Source of the DNA: Treponema sp.
GTDB lineage: Bacteria > Spirochaetota > Spirochaetia > Treponematales > Breznakiellaceae
Length of the DNA stretch: 18,016 nucleotides
Direction: 5' to 3'
NCBI GenBank assembly: GCA_031273835.1
Contig: JAISRD010000182.1
Span: forward strand, 1-18,016
In this document: positions 5,331 through 12,708 of the stretch, piece by piece
Position numbering within the stretch: the stretch's first letter is position 1
Layout of the letters: each line of letters begins with the position of its first letter
Made by a program: the position numbers and the translations under genes
The notes under the pieces: model-generated
What the model saw: the letters and a program-made list of their open reading frames with translations, nothing else
What the model was told of the DNA's origin: nothing
The model's database searches: none

Positions 5331-6629
5331 ATGTTAAAACCCCGGACGGCGCTGATCCTGTTTTTTTCGTTCCTTGCCCTAAACTTTCCCCGGGGGGAGC
5401 TTTGGGCCCAGGACTTTGTCCTTACCCTGGAGGAGGCCTGCGGACGGGCCCTGGAGGCGGACAGGGCCCTTCAAAAAGCCGCCCTGGACCTGGGACTGGC
5501 CAGGACCAAGGCAAATTCGGCCTGGGCGGAGTTTTTTCCCACCCTGAACGCCGGGGCCGGTCTGGACTACGGCATACCCCTTTCCGGCCCCGGGGGGGAA
5601 CCGGGTTACTCCGCCTCGGCCCGGCTTTCCCTGGGGTTTAATACGGGCCTGCCCCTTACCTTAAAGAACAACAACCTTGAGTACCTTATTCGCCTGGCGG
5701 ACTATGAAGCGGGCCGCCTTGACCGTATCACCGAGACTTCAAAGACCTTTTATTCCCTCCTGGCCCAGGAAAAAAACCTGGAGGTCCTCGACGGCGCCCG
5801 GCGGCTTGCGGAGGAACAGTTACAGCGGGACCGGGTTGCCCGGCAGAGCGGTTATCTGGGGGAGCTTGACTTTCTTTCCTCGAGCCTCAGCGCGGAGACG
5901 GCGAAACTCGATTATTCCGGGGCCCTTTCGGAGTACCTTACCGCCCTGGGCGAATTCCTGGTGGGCCTGGGGCTGGATCAGCGGGGCGGGGTAAAGCTTG
6001 AGGGAACCATCGAGGTCTCCCGCTTTACGGGAAAGGCCGAGGAGCTTATCGGGGCGGCCCTTCCCAGGCGGCTTGACCTGCGGACCCAGCGCTATGAAAT
6101 TGAAAGGCTGCAAAACGCCGAGGCCCTGGCGGGCCGCGCCGCCAAGGGGCCTTCCCTGGATCTCAGCGCCTCCTGGGGGCTCTCCCCCTCGGGCTTCGAT
6201 AAGGCCATAGGGACGGGCCTCAGCCTGACCCTGCCGCTGGATCCCTGGGTTCCCAACTCAAAGCGGCACCAGGTCCTTAAGAGCGCCGCCGTCGAGGTGG
6301 AAAAGGGCAGGCTGGATCTTAAGGAAAAGGAGGACGCCGCCCGGACAACGATACGCTCCCTTGTATTAAGTCTTGAAAACGGGTGGAATGAGATTGAGAC
6401 GGCCCGGCTCCGGGTCAGTATTGCCCAGCGGGCCTATGAACTTTCAGAACAGGGGTACAGGAGGGGTTCTTTGAATTTTCTTGACTTTGAGACCGCCCGG
6501 AACAGGCTTACCTCGGCCCGTCAGCAGCAGCTTCAAAGCGAGATCAAGTATAAGCTGCTTTTCCTTGATCTGGCCAAGGCCCTTAACTCAGGCGAGGCGG
6601 AACTGAACGAAGCGGGGAAGGGTGAATAA
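5331..6629 (+). CDS. TolC-family outer membrane efflux protein
   Basis: 432 residues from ATG 5331, chosen because it begins a clean signal peptide: MLKPR, a hydrophobic stretch to about residue 20, cleavage probably near LWAQ-D (27-28). The longer frame from 5217 covers the regulatory region and is unlikely. The mature part starts FVLTLEEACGRALEADRALQ, the typical first helix of outer membrane efflux proteins. A second repeat follows, ending in LSEQGYRRGSLNFLDFETARNRL and a last coiled segment, the duplicated helical-hairpin plan of TolC. It would form the trimeric exit channel in the outer membrane. It is first in an operon with a membrane fusion protein and an RND pump, the order of Borrelia besC-besA-besB. 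No lipobox is seen. No good ribosome binding site precedes the ATG, in line with a possible leaderless message. Confidence 0.9.
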   Translation: MLKPRTALILFFSFLALNFPRGELWAQDFVLTLEEACGRALEADRALQKAALDLGLARTKANSAWAEFFPTLNAGAGLDYGIPLSGPGGEPGYSASARLSLGFNTGLPLTLKNNNLEYLIRLADYEAGRLDRITETSKTFYSLLAQEKNLEVLDGARRLAEEQLQRDRVARQSGYLGELDFLSSSLSAETAKLDYSGALSEYLTALGEFLVGLGLDQRGGVKLEGTIEVSRFTGKAEELIGAALPRRLDLRTQRYEIERLQNAEALAGRAAKGPSLDLSASWGLSPSGFDKAIGTGLSLTLPLDPWVPNSKRHQVLKSAAVEVEKGRLDLKEKEDAARTTIRSLVLSLENGWNEIETARLRVSIAQRAYELSEQGYRRGSLNFLDFETARNRLTSARQQQLQSEIKYKLLFLDLAKALNSGEAELNEAGKGE

Positions 6630-6632
6630 ACG

Positions 6633-7607
6633 GTGAGTAAAGATAAAAAAAAGAGGGCCCCCTGGATAACGGGGGCGCTGGTCCTTCTGATCCTGGTAAC
6701 GGCGGCGCTGATCCTGATCCGGCTGGTACGGGGGCCGGGGTCGGCGGATGTCCCGGCGGGCCGGGAGGCCGGCGGCGGGCGGCCGGCGGGCGGGGAGGAG
6801 GCGGCGCGGGTTACCCCGGTGCGGATTAGCCGGGTAAGCCTGGGTACGGTGGAAAATTCCGTGGTCATCAGCGGCGACGTACTCCCCATTTCCCAGGTGT
6901 CGATTTACCCCGTCATGGCGGGGAAGCTTGTGGAACTGCGGGTCAGGCCCGGCGACACGGTGCGCCGGGGGGAGGTGGTGGCGGTGGTGGACCCCTCGCG
7001 GCCGGGGGACCACTTTTACGGCAGCCCCGTGGTCTCAACCGTTTCCGGTTCGGTGCTTTCCGTTCCGGTAAACCTGGGGGAAACCCTGGGAACCGGTTCC
7101 GCGGTATGCCTGGTGGGGGATCTTTCCCGGCTCCGGGTGGAAACCTATGTGCCGGAACGGTATTCGGTATATATGCGGCCGGGGCTTCCCGGCCAGATAA
7201 GCTTTGAGGCCATGCCCGGCGAGATCTTTCCCGCCGAAGTGGACGAACTTGCCCCGGCCCTGGATCCGGCGAGCCGCACCAGGATGATCAGGCTGCGCTT
7301 TATCCCCGATGCGGGGGGCCGCGTGGACCCCCGTATCCTCTCGGGGATGTTTGCCACGGTAAGCCTGGTAACCAATGCCCACGTGGATGTTCCGGTGATA
7401 CCGAGGAATTCCCTGATCAATACCTACGGTTCCTGGATAGTCTTTACCGTCTCCCCAGAGGGGCGGGCCCAGCGCCGGGAAGTAACCCTGGGCCTTGAAA
7501 GCGAGGAAACGGTGGAAATTACCTCGGGCCTGGAACCGGGGGAACCGGTGGTTACGGCGGGGCAGAATTTCCTCAACGACGGGGATCCTGTCAGAGTGGT
7601 GGAGTAG
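6633..7607 (+). CDS. RND-type periplasmic membrane fusion protein lacking a helical hairpin (BesA-like)
   Basis: 324 residues from GTG 6633, three bases after the TolC-like stop. GGGGAAGGG upstream is the ribosome binding site. One N-terminal membrane anchor (residues 11-32), then a Gly/Pro-rich linker (34-58). The split biotinyl-lipoyl domain is clear: GKLVELRVRPGDTVRRGEVVAVVD (97-120) and STVSGSVLSVPVNLGETL (135-152). In AcrA-like proteins these halves are joined by a long coiled-coil hairpin. Here only about 14 residues (PSRPGDHFYGSPVV) separate them. A beta-barrel region (168-235) and a membrane-proximal domain (about 240-324) follow. Hairpinless fusion proteins are known from Borrelia BesA. 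The protein bridges the inner membrane pump and the outer channel. No cysteine lipobox, so it is held by its transmembrane helix. Confidence 0.92.
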   Translation: MSKDKKKRAPWITGALVLLILVTAALILIRLVRGPGSADVPAGREAGGGRPAGGEEAARVTPVRISRVSLGTVENSVVISGDVLPISQVSIYPVMAGKLVELRVRPGDTVRRGEVVAVVDPSRPGDHFYGSPVVSTVSGSVLSVPVNLGETLGTGSAVCLVGDLSRLRVETYVPERYSVYMRPGLPGQISFEAMPGEIFPAEVDELAPALDPASRTRMIRLRFIPDAGGRVDPRILSGMFATVSLVTNAHVDVPVIPRNSLINTYGSWIVFTVSPEGRAQRREVTLGLESEETVEITSGLEPGEPVVTAGQNFLNDGDPVRVVE

Positions 7608-7610
7608 GCG

Positions 7611-10600
7611 GTGAATATTTCGGGGTTTTCGGTAAAAAAGCCCGTTACCATGATCATGTTCTACGCCCTGGCGGCGGGGATGGCGGCCATTCTGCTGCCC
7701 CGTATCGCGGTGGATCTCTACCCCGACACCACCCGGCCGGTCCTTTCCGTGTTTACCTCCTTTCCCGGCGCGGGGCCGGAGGACGTGGAGCGGAACATCA
7801 CCGAGCCCCTGGAAAAGGCCCTGGCCGCCTCCAAGGGGCTTACCAGGATCACCAGCAATTCAAGCTTCGAGTCCAGTTACATCAACCTGGATTTTGCCTA
7901 CGGTACCGACATGGACGAGGCCGTGGTGGACGCCCAAACCCTGGTAAACAGGCTGGCCAATTCCCTTCCCGAGGACGCGGGTTCCCCCACGGTCAGGCGG
8001 CGGGACATGAACGCCGTGTCCATCATGCGCCTCGTGGTCAGGGGGAACTATCCGCCGGATCAGCTGCGGCTCTTCGCTGAGGATGAAATTCAGGCCGAAC
8101 TGGAACGCATAGATGGGGTGGCCTCGGCGGAGGTAACCGGGGGGGCCACCCAGGTGGTTAAAGTCGCGGTCTCCCTCAACCGGCTCGCGGCCTTTAACAT
8201 CACCCTCTCGGATGTTACCGCCGCCCTTAAGGGGCAGAACGTTCTTTCCTCCGGGGGGAGCCTCACCAGGGGAACCAGGGAATTCCAGATTATGACCAGC
8301 CGGGAGTTGACGGATATTTCGGAGATCCGGCGGGTGGTGGTAAAAACGGTTACCAGCGCCGAGGGCCGTTCCCGGATCATACGCCTTGAGGATATTGCCG
8401 ATCTGTCCCTGGGGTACAATGACAACATCGCCAGGGTCTATGTAAACGGACAGAGCGGGGTCTATATAGAAGTAACCGGCGAAAGCGACTCCAACCAGGT
8501 GCAGATCGCCCGGCGCATCAAAACGGCCATGGGGGAGATAAACAAAAACCTTCCCGGGGGGATCACCCTGTCCGTACTTTCCGACAATACTTCGATGATA
8601 GACGCCACCCTCAACCAGGTATACGGCAACGCGATCCAGGGGGGCATCCTGGCGATGATCATACTCTTCATTTTTTTGCGGAACCTCAAGGGCACCCTGA
8701 TCATCGGCATATCCATACCCATTTCCATACTGCTTACCCTGATGTTCATGGCGATCTTTGGTTTTACCCTGAACCTCCTTACCATGACGGGGCTGATCCT
8801 CGGCCTGGGGATGACCGTGGACGCCTCCATTGTGATTCTGGAAAACGTTCACAACTACCGGGAGCGGGGGGCCAAACCCCAGGTGGCGGCCATACTGGGA
8901 AGCCGGGAGATGACAGGGGCCATCGTTACCTCCACCGCCACCACCCTCTGCGTGTTCATCCCCCTGATCGTCTATAAAAATGAACTTGAGGAAATGGGGC
9001 AGCTTTTCAGCGATCTGATCTTTACCGTGGTGATTTCCCTGGTTTGTTCCCTGGTGGTGGCGGTAACCCTGGTGCCTGCCCTCTGCGGGCCCGTCCTGAG
9101 GCTCGACACGCGGAAGCAGAAACCCCTTAAGAATCCCGTCCTGAAAAAAATCGACGACGCCATGGAGAATTTTTTCCGCCGCCTTGACGGGGCCTATAAA
9201 AACGCCCTGGGTTACGCCTTAAACCACCGCCTCATCATACTCCTTCTGGTGATCCTGGTCCTGGTGTTTTCCCTGCTCCAGTTCCAGGGGATTGGGATGA
9301 ATATGTTTATCCGCACCCGTACCGACGACAATGTCAATATCAACGTAAGCCTTCCCCTGGGGTCCACAATCAATTATACCGAGGGGGTTCTAAAGGAACT
9401 GGAAGATCTTATCGAGGAACAAATTGAAGGTTATACCAACATCGTCCTTACCGCCCGGCGCAGCGGCAGGAACCAGGGCTTTATCCAGATCACCCTGCCC
9501 GAGCCGGCCCGGCAGATAGATACCCCCGCTTCGGTACAGCGTAAGCTCGGTCCCTTTACCTCCTCCCTGCCGGGGACCAGCTTTGCCTTCCGGGCGGGGC
9601 GGGGCATGGGTTCCACCCAGGCGGTGGAAATCGCCGTCAGTTCCCGGGATTACCAGGCCCTTTCGGCAAGCGCCAACGACATCCTGGGGATCATCCAGCG
9701 CCGCCTTCCCGAGGTGGAAAACGCCGCGGTCAACCTTGACGAGGGGGCCCCCCAGCTTAACGTTTCCGTAGACCGGGAAAGAGCCTCCGCCCTGGGGGTG
9801 TCCATAGCCGCGGTGGCCCAGGAAATAAAAACCGCCATGGACGGAACCGACGCCGCCTCCATGACCAGGGGGGACAGGCTTACCGATATTGAGGTGATGC
9901 TGAGGGAAGAGGACCGGCAGGGAATCGCCAACCTGGACGCGGTGTTTGTGATAAACCGGGACGGCGTGCGGGTTCCCCTTTCCAATGTGGCGGTCATTAA
10001 CGAAGGAAGGGCTCCCTCGTCGATACGCCGGGAAGACCGGGAACGGGTGGTCAGGATTACAGGCGATTTGGGGCCCGGCATAGCGGTTACGGATTTTCAG
10101 AAAAAGCTCATTGAAACGGTCAACGCCGATCTTATCGGCCGGGAGGGGGTAACGGTGCGCTTCCTCGGCGAGGCCGCCGATGTGGAATCCTATCTTTCCC
10201 GCTTCGGGATGATCATCATCGCCGCGGTTTTCCTGGTCTTCGGGGTTATGGCAAGCCAGTTTGAGTCCTTTGTGGACCCGCTGATCATCTTCTTTTCCAT
10301 ACCCCTGCTTTTTATCGGGGTGATTTGGATATACCGGATCGGGGATCAGCCCATGTCGGTATTCTCCGCGGTGGGCATTATCGCCCTGGTCGGGGTGGTG
10401 GTGAACAACGGTATAGTCCTGGTGGACTATACCAATACCCTGCGTAAACGGGGCCTGGAGGTACGGGAAGCGGTGATCGAGGCGGGCCGGAACCGCCTGA
10501 GGCCCATACTGATGACCAGCCTCACCACCATTCTGGGCATGGTCCCCATTGCGTTTTTTCCCGGCCCGGGGGCGGACACCATACAGCCCATCGGAAAAAC

Positions 10601-10706
10601 CTTTGTGGGGGGCCTCACGGTTTCCTCTCTGATGACAATCTTTATTACCCCGGTGATGTATTCGCTGTTAAATTCCCGGCACGATAAAAAGAAACGGAAA
10701 CCGTAA
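7611..10706 (+). CDS. RND-family multidrug efflux pump, inner membrane subunit
   Basis: 1031 residues from GTG 7611, three bases after the fusion protein stop, with GGAG upstream. The layout is the classic RND one. TM1 (about 10-27) leads into a large periplasmic domain with DLYPDTTRPVLSVFTSFPGAGPEDVE. TM2-6 follow (about 335-495), then TM7 (about 538-556), a second periplasmic domain, and TM8-12 (about 855-1022). In TM4, GMTVDASIVILENV keeps one aspartate (D404, like AcrB D407) while the second is alanine. In TM10, VNNGIVLVDY has Asn (N932) where AcrB has K940. This resembles CusA/SwrC-like relatives and implies a simpler proton relay than AcrB. Substrates are unknown. The tail HDKKKRKP is basic and cytoplasmic. 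The stop overlaps the next ATG (TAATG). Confidence 0.95.
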   Translation: MNISGFSVKKPVTMIMFYALAAGMAAILLPRIAVDLYPDTTRPVLSVFTSFPGAGPEDVERNITEPLEKALAASKGLTRITSNSSFESSYINLDFAYGTDMDEAVVDAQTLVNRLANSLPEDAGSPTVRRRDMNAVSIMRLVVRGNYPPDQLRLFAEDEIQAELERIDGVASAEVTGGATQVVKVAVSLNRLAAFNITLSDVTAALKGQNVLSSGGSLTRGTREFQIMTSRELTDISEIRRVVVKTVTSAEGRSRIIRLEDIADLSLGYNDNIARVYVNGQSGVYIEVTGESDSNQVQIARRIKTAMGEINKNLPGGITLSVLSDNTSMIDATLNQVYGNAIQGGILAMIILFIFLRNLKGTLIIGISIPISILLTLMFMAIFGFTLNLLTMTGLILGLGMTVDASIVILENVHNYRERGAKPQVAAILGSREMTGAIVTSTATTLCVFIPLIVYKNELEEMGQLFSDLIFTVVISLVCSLVVAVTLVPALCGPVLRLDTRKQKPLKNPVLKKIDDAMENFFRRLDGAYKNALGYALNHRLIILLLVILVLVFSLLQFQGIGMNMFIRTRTDDNVNINVSLPLGSTINYTEGVLKELEDLIEEQIEGYTNIVLTARRSGRNQGFIQITLPEPARQIDTPASVQRKLGPFTSSLPGTSFAFRAGRGMGSTQAVEIAVSSRDYQALSASANDILGIIQRRLPEVENAAVNLDEGAPQLNVSVDRERASALGVSIAAVAQEIKTAMDGTDAASMTRGDRLTDIEVMLREEDRQGIANLDAVFVINRDGVRVPLSNVAVINEGRAPSSIRREDRERVVRITGDLGPGIAVTDFQKKLIETVNADLIGREGVTVRFLGEAADVESYLSRFGMIIIAAVFLVFGVMASQFESFVDPLIIFFSIPLLFIGVIWIYRIGDQPMSVFSAVGIIALVGVVVNNGIVLVDYTNTLRKRGLEVREAVIEAGRNRLRPILMTSLTTILGMVPIAFFPGPGADTIQPIGKTFVGGLTVSSLMTIFITPVMYSLLNSRHDKKKRKP

Positions 10707-11743
10707 TGGAAAAACTGCGGGCCGCCCTGGTGGGACTGGGCCGTATAGGCTCCCTCCTTGAGGATGATCCCCTGAGGGAAAAACCCTGTACCCACGCGGG
10801 GGCCCTCGCGGCAAACCCTGACTGTGTTTTGATCGCCGGGGCGGACAGGGATGAGGCGCGCCGCCGGCTTTTCGCGGAACGCTGGGGCCCTCCGGGGGCG
10901 CCGCTGCCGGTTTATGCCGACGCCGCCCTTATGCTGGCCGAACAGAGGCCCCACATACTCCACATCGCCACCCACCCGGACAGCCATTACTTTTACTGCA
11001 GCCTTGCGAGCCGTTACGGGGTCAAGCTTGCGGTCTGCGAAAAACCCCTGGCGGACAGGCTCTCCGAGGCGCGGAAAATCGCCGCCCTCCACCGTTCGGG
11101 AAAAATCACGATCATCACCAACCATGAACGGCGCTATGCCGCCGATTACCGTGAGGCGGCGGGGATCCTCGCCCGTGAGGAATTGGGGCCCCTGCTGTCC
11201 CTTAGGGGGACCCTCTATATGGGAAAAACCCGGCGGCTTCTGGATGTGTTATGGCATGACGGCACCCATCTGGCCGACGCCGCCATGTTTCTGAGCGCTT
11301 CCGTACTGCGCCACAAAAGCGCCTGGGGGGCGCCGTTACGGTCAAAAGCGGGAACCGCCTACCTTTCCGGAATTTTGGAAAAAACCGGAAAAGGCGGGAA
11401 CGGGGCTGTTCAAACGGGGGGCCGGGTACCCTTCCTCCTGGAACTGGGGGCGGGGAGGGATCATCTGGTTTTTGAGCTGGAATTTTCCTGCGCCGGGGGG
11501 CGGCTCCGTATAGGAAACGGAATCTTTGAAGTCTGGGAAAGCGGCGAAAGCCCCTATGCCGAAGGTTTCCGGTCCCTAAAAAAAAGCCGGGAGGGATACG
11601 GGGAGCCCACGGCTTACTTTAGCGGCATGGTCGAGGACGCCGCCGCCTGTGTTCGGGACAAAAGCCGAACCCCCGTTTCGCCGGCCTCCGCCGGGCTGCG
11701 GGTTATAGAGTACCTCCATTCGGTAAGCCCCTGGGGGGTATAA
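10706..11743 (+). CDS. Gfo/Idh/MocA family NAD(P)-dependent oxidoreductase
   Basis: 345 residues. The ATG at 10706 shares a base with the TAA of the efflux pump gene (TAATG), so translation is coupled. The N-terminal Rossmann fold has ALVGLGRIGSLL (GLGRIGS 10-16). The conserved EKP of the family is present in VCEKPLAD (110-117). The C-terminal domain includes WHDGTHLAD (183-191), giving the usual histidine/aspartate catalytic pair (D185, H188). Family members oxidise or epimerise sugars, inositols and related polyols. The specific substrate cannot be read from the sequence. Its place at the end of an efflux operon is unusual. It may modify a compound exported by the pump, or simply be co-transcribed. 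No signal peptide, so it is cytoplasmic. The C-terminus SVSPWGV ends 44 bp before the tRNA gene on the other strand. Confidence 0.85.
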   Translation: MEKLRAALVGLGRIGSLLEDDPLREKPCTHAGALAANPDCVLIAGADRDEARRRLFAERWGPPGAPLPVYADAALMLAEQRPHILHIATHPDSHYFYCSLASRYGVKLAVCEKPLADRLSEARKIAALHRSGKITIITNHERRYAADYREAAGILAREELGPLLSLRGTLYMGKTRRLLDVLWHDGTHLADAAMFLSASVLRHKSAWGAPLRSKAGTAYLSGILEKTGKGGNGAVQTGGRVPFLLELGAGRDHLVFELEFSCAGGRLRIGNGIFEVWESGESPYAEGFRSLKKSREGYGEPTAYFSGMVEDAAACVRDKSRTPVSPASAGLRVIEYLHSVSPWGV

Positions 11744-11764
11744 GCGGATTTTCCGGGTTTTCGC

Positions 11765-11806
11765 TTCGAATCCCCTTCTCTTTCATTTCGGAGAGGGGGG
11801 ATTCGA
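11765..11806. repeat. Inverted copy of the tRNA-Pro T-arm in its 3' trailer
   Basis: TTCGAATCCCCTTCTC (11765-11780) is nearly the exact reverse complement of the tRNA segment at 11791-11807 (GAGAGGGGGGATTCGAA), with a roughly 10-base loop. In the transcript, the trailer could pair with the T-arm and 3' acceptor strand of the tRNA. It may be an alternative fold, a degraded attachment site or a terminator-like structure. No T-run follows on the minus strand. Confidence 0.5.
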
Positions 11807-11860
11807 ACCCCCGAGATCCAGTTCCCAAAACTGGCGGATTAACCACTATCCTACCCTCCG
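11788..11860 (-). tRNA. tRNA-Pro (anticodon UGG)
   Basis: Read on the minus strand from 11860 to 11788, the 73-base gene folds as a full cloverleaf. Acceptor CGGAGGG pairs with CTCTCCG (one G-U). T8 A9 and D-stem GGAT/ATCC follow. The anticodon stem CCAGT/ACTGG encloses the loop TTTGGGA, with anticodon TGG and G37. The variable loop is ATCTC, and the T-stem GGGGG/CCCCC has loop TTCGAAT. The C1-G72 pair and A73 discriminator are typical proline identity elements. CCA is not encoded and must be added after transcription. A strong promoter lies directly upstream. Confidence 0.95.
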
Positions 11861-11868
11861 GCTTTCCC

Positions 11869-11897
11869 ACTATAAACAAGCGGTTTTTTTTCGTCAA
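11869..11897 (-). promoter_or_regulatory. Sigma-70 type promoter of tRNA-Pro
   Basis: On the minus strand TTGACG (11897-11892), a 17-base spacer with a run of eight A, then TATAGT (11874-11869). The predicted start at about 11862 leaves a leader of only two bases before the mature tRNA. Near-consensus boxes and the A-tract fit a strong stable-RNA promoter. Confidence 0.8.
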
Positions 11898-11902
11898 TCA
11901 AG

Positions 11903-11918
11903 CCGGTTCAAAAACCGG
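11903..11918. terminator. Small hairpin CCGGTT-CAAA-AACCGG between tRNA promoter and the ComFB gene
   Basis: Perfect 6-bp stem (11903-11908 and 11913-11918) with a four-base loop. On the plus strand it is followed by TTATTTT, a weak T-rich tail. On the minus strand it would lie downstream of the ComFB-like gene but is followed by CTTGATT. It may separate the minus-strand operon from the tRNA unit. The terminator call is tentative. Confidence 0.35.
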
Positions 11919-11964
11919 TTATTTTGGAACTGCCTCAATCGTTCGTTCTTTTTGCCGCAGGAAG

Positions 11965-12696
11965 CTAATCTTCCGCCACGACGAGCTGACCCGCTTCCTC
12001 CCCCGGGGGAAACAGGTAGAGATCCGGCAGTTTGAAGGTTCTTTCTAGGGAAAAAGAATTGCTGCCGATCAGTTCGCTCTTTACGGGGATGGTAAAACCG
12101 TGGTTCAGATCCTCGAATTCCGGTGATTTGATCCGTACCGAATATTCAAAAATACCGTGGAGATCCGCTTTTTCCGCCTTTACCGGTTTGGGCCAAAAGA
12201 TAAAGGTTCCATTGGTATTGGCAAGGAGCCTAAAGGGATTCTGCCAGTTATTGTCCCGCATGGCCGCTATATTTCCGTTTTGCAGTAATTCCACGGTTAC
12301 ATCCGCCGCGGGGGAAAAGTTCAGGCCGTTAAATATCCTGCCCATGATGGTGGGTATATTGAAAACCGGGGAATCGTTGGCGAGGGCTTCGTCGTTTTTA
12401 TTGTGGCTGAAATAGGGCCGCTGGTTATGGCTGACCCGTTTGATCCCCTCGTAGGCCAGGGCGGCTATATCCGCCCTGTTCTGCTGGCTTGCGATGTTTT
12501 CGCTTCCCGCCCGCGCTGCGCCCCGGTGGGAAACAACATAATGGGGCGCCGTCCGGTTAAGGACATAACAGACCGCGTCCTGCCTGCATTGGCCGCAGGT
12601 ACAAACGGACGAATCCTTTCCCCCCTGTTCAAGGGAATTACATATCGCATTTACCTCTGCGATGACAAGGTCTTCCGTGGTGTTGTGTATCTCCAT
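11965..12696 (-). CDS. ComFB-domain protein fused to a carboxypeptidase-regulatory-like beta-sandwich domain
   Basis: 243 residues from ATG at 12696, with AGGGGA upstream, 12 bp after the stop of the HD-domain gene, so the two are an operon. Residues 1-60 match the late competence protein ComFB pattern: MEIHNTTEDLVIAEVNAICN, then CTCGQCRQDAVCYVLN (C32, C34, C37, C43) and APHYVVSHRG. Family knowledge: ComFB domains are small cytoplasmic proteins, and cyanobacterial members have been reported as cyclic dinucleotide receptors. From about 110 the sequence changes to a beta-rich domain with IMGRIFNGLNFSPAADVTVELL, then TNGTFIFWP and FEYSVRIKSP. This reads like a carboxypeptidase regulatory-like or Ig-like fold (G-x-V..P...V.V.L....T..G.F.F). 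No signal peptide is present, so the sandwich domain is predicted to be cytoplasmic. The fusion is unusual, and a role in signal-dependent binding is inferred. Confidence 0.75.
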   Translation of the reverse strand: MEIHNTTEDLVIAEVNAICNSLEQGGKDSSVCTCGQCRQDAVCYVLNRTAPHYVVSHRGAARAGSENIASQQNRADIAALAYEGIKRVSHNQRPYFSHNKNDEALANDSPVFNIPTIMGRIFNGLNFSPAADVTVELLQNGNIAAMRDNNWQNPFRLLANTNGTFIFWPKPVKAEKADLHGIFEYSVRIKSPEFEDLNHGFTIPVKSELIGSNSFSLERTFKLPDLYLFPPGEEAGQLVVAED

Positions 12697-12708
12697 AAGA
12701 TCCCCTTT

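Noticed and set aside
7860..8852. 330-residue minus-strand frame opposite the RND pump gene
   Set aside because: The His/Gly/Pro-rich translation is a shadow of the pump gene, with no family pattern and no promoter.
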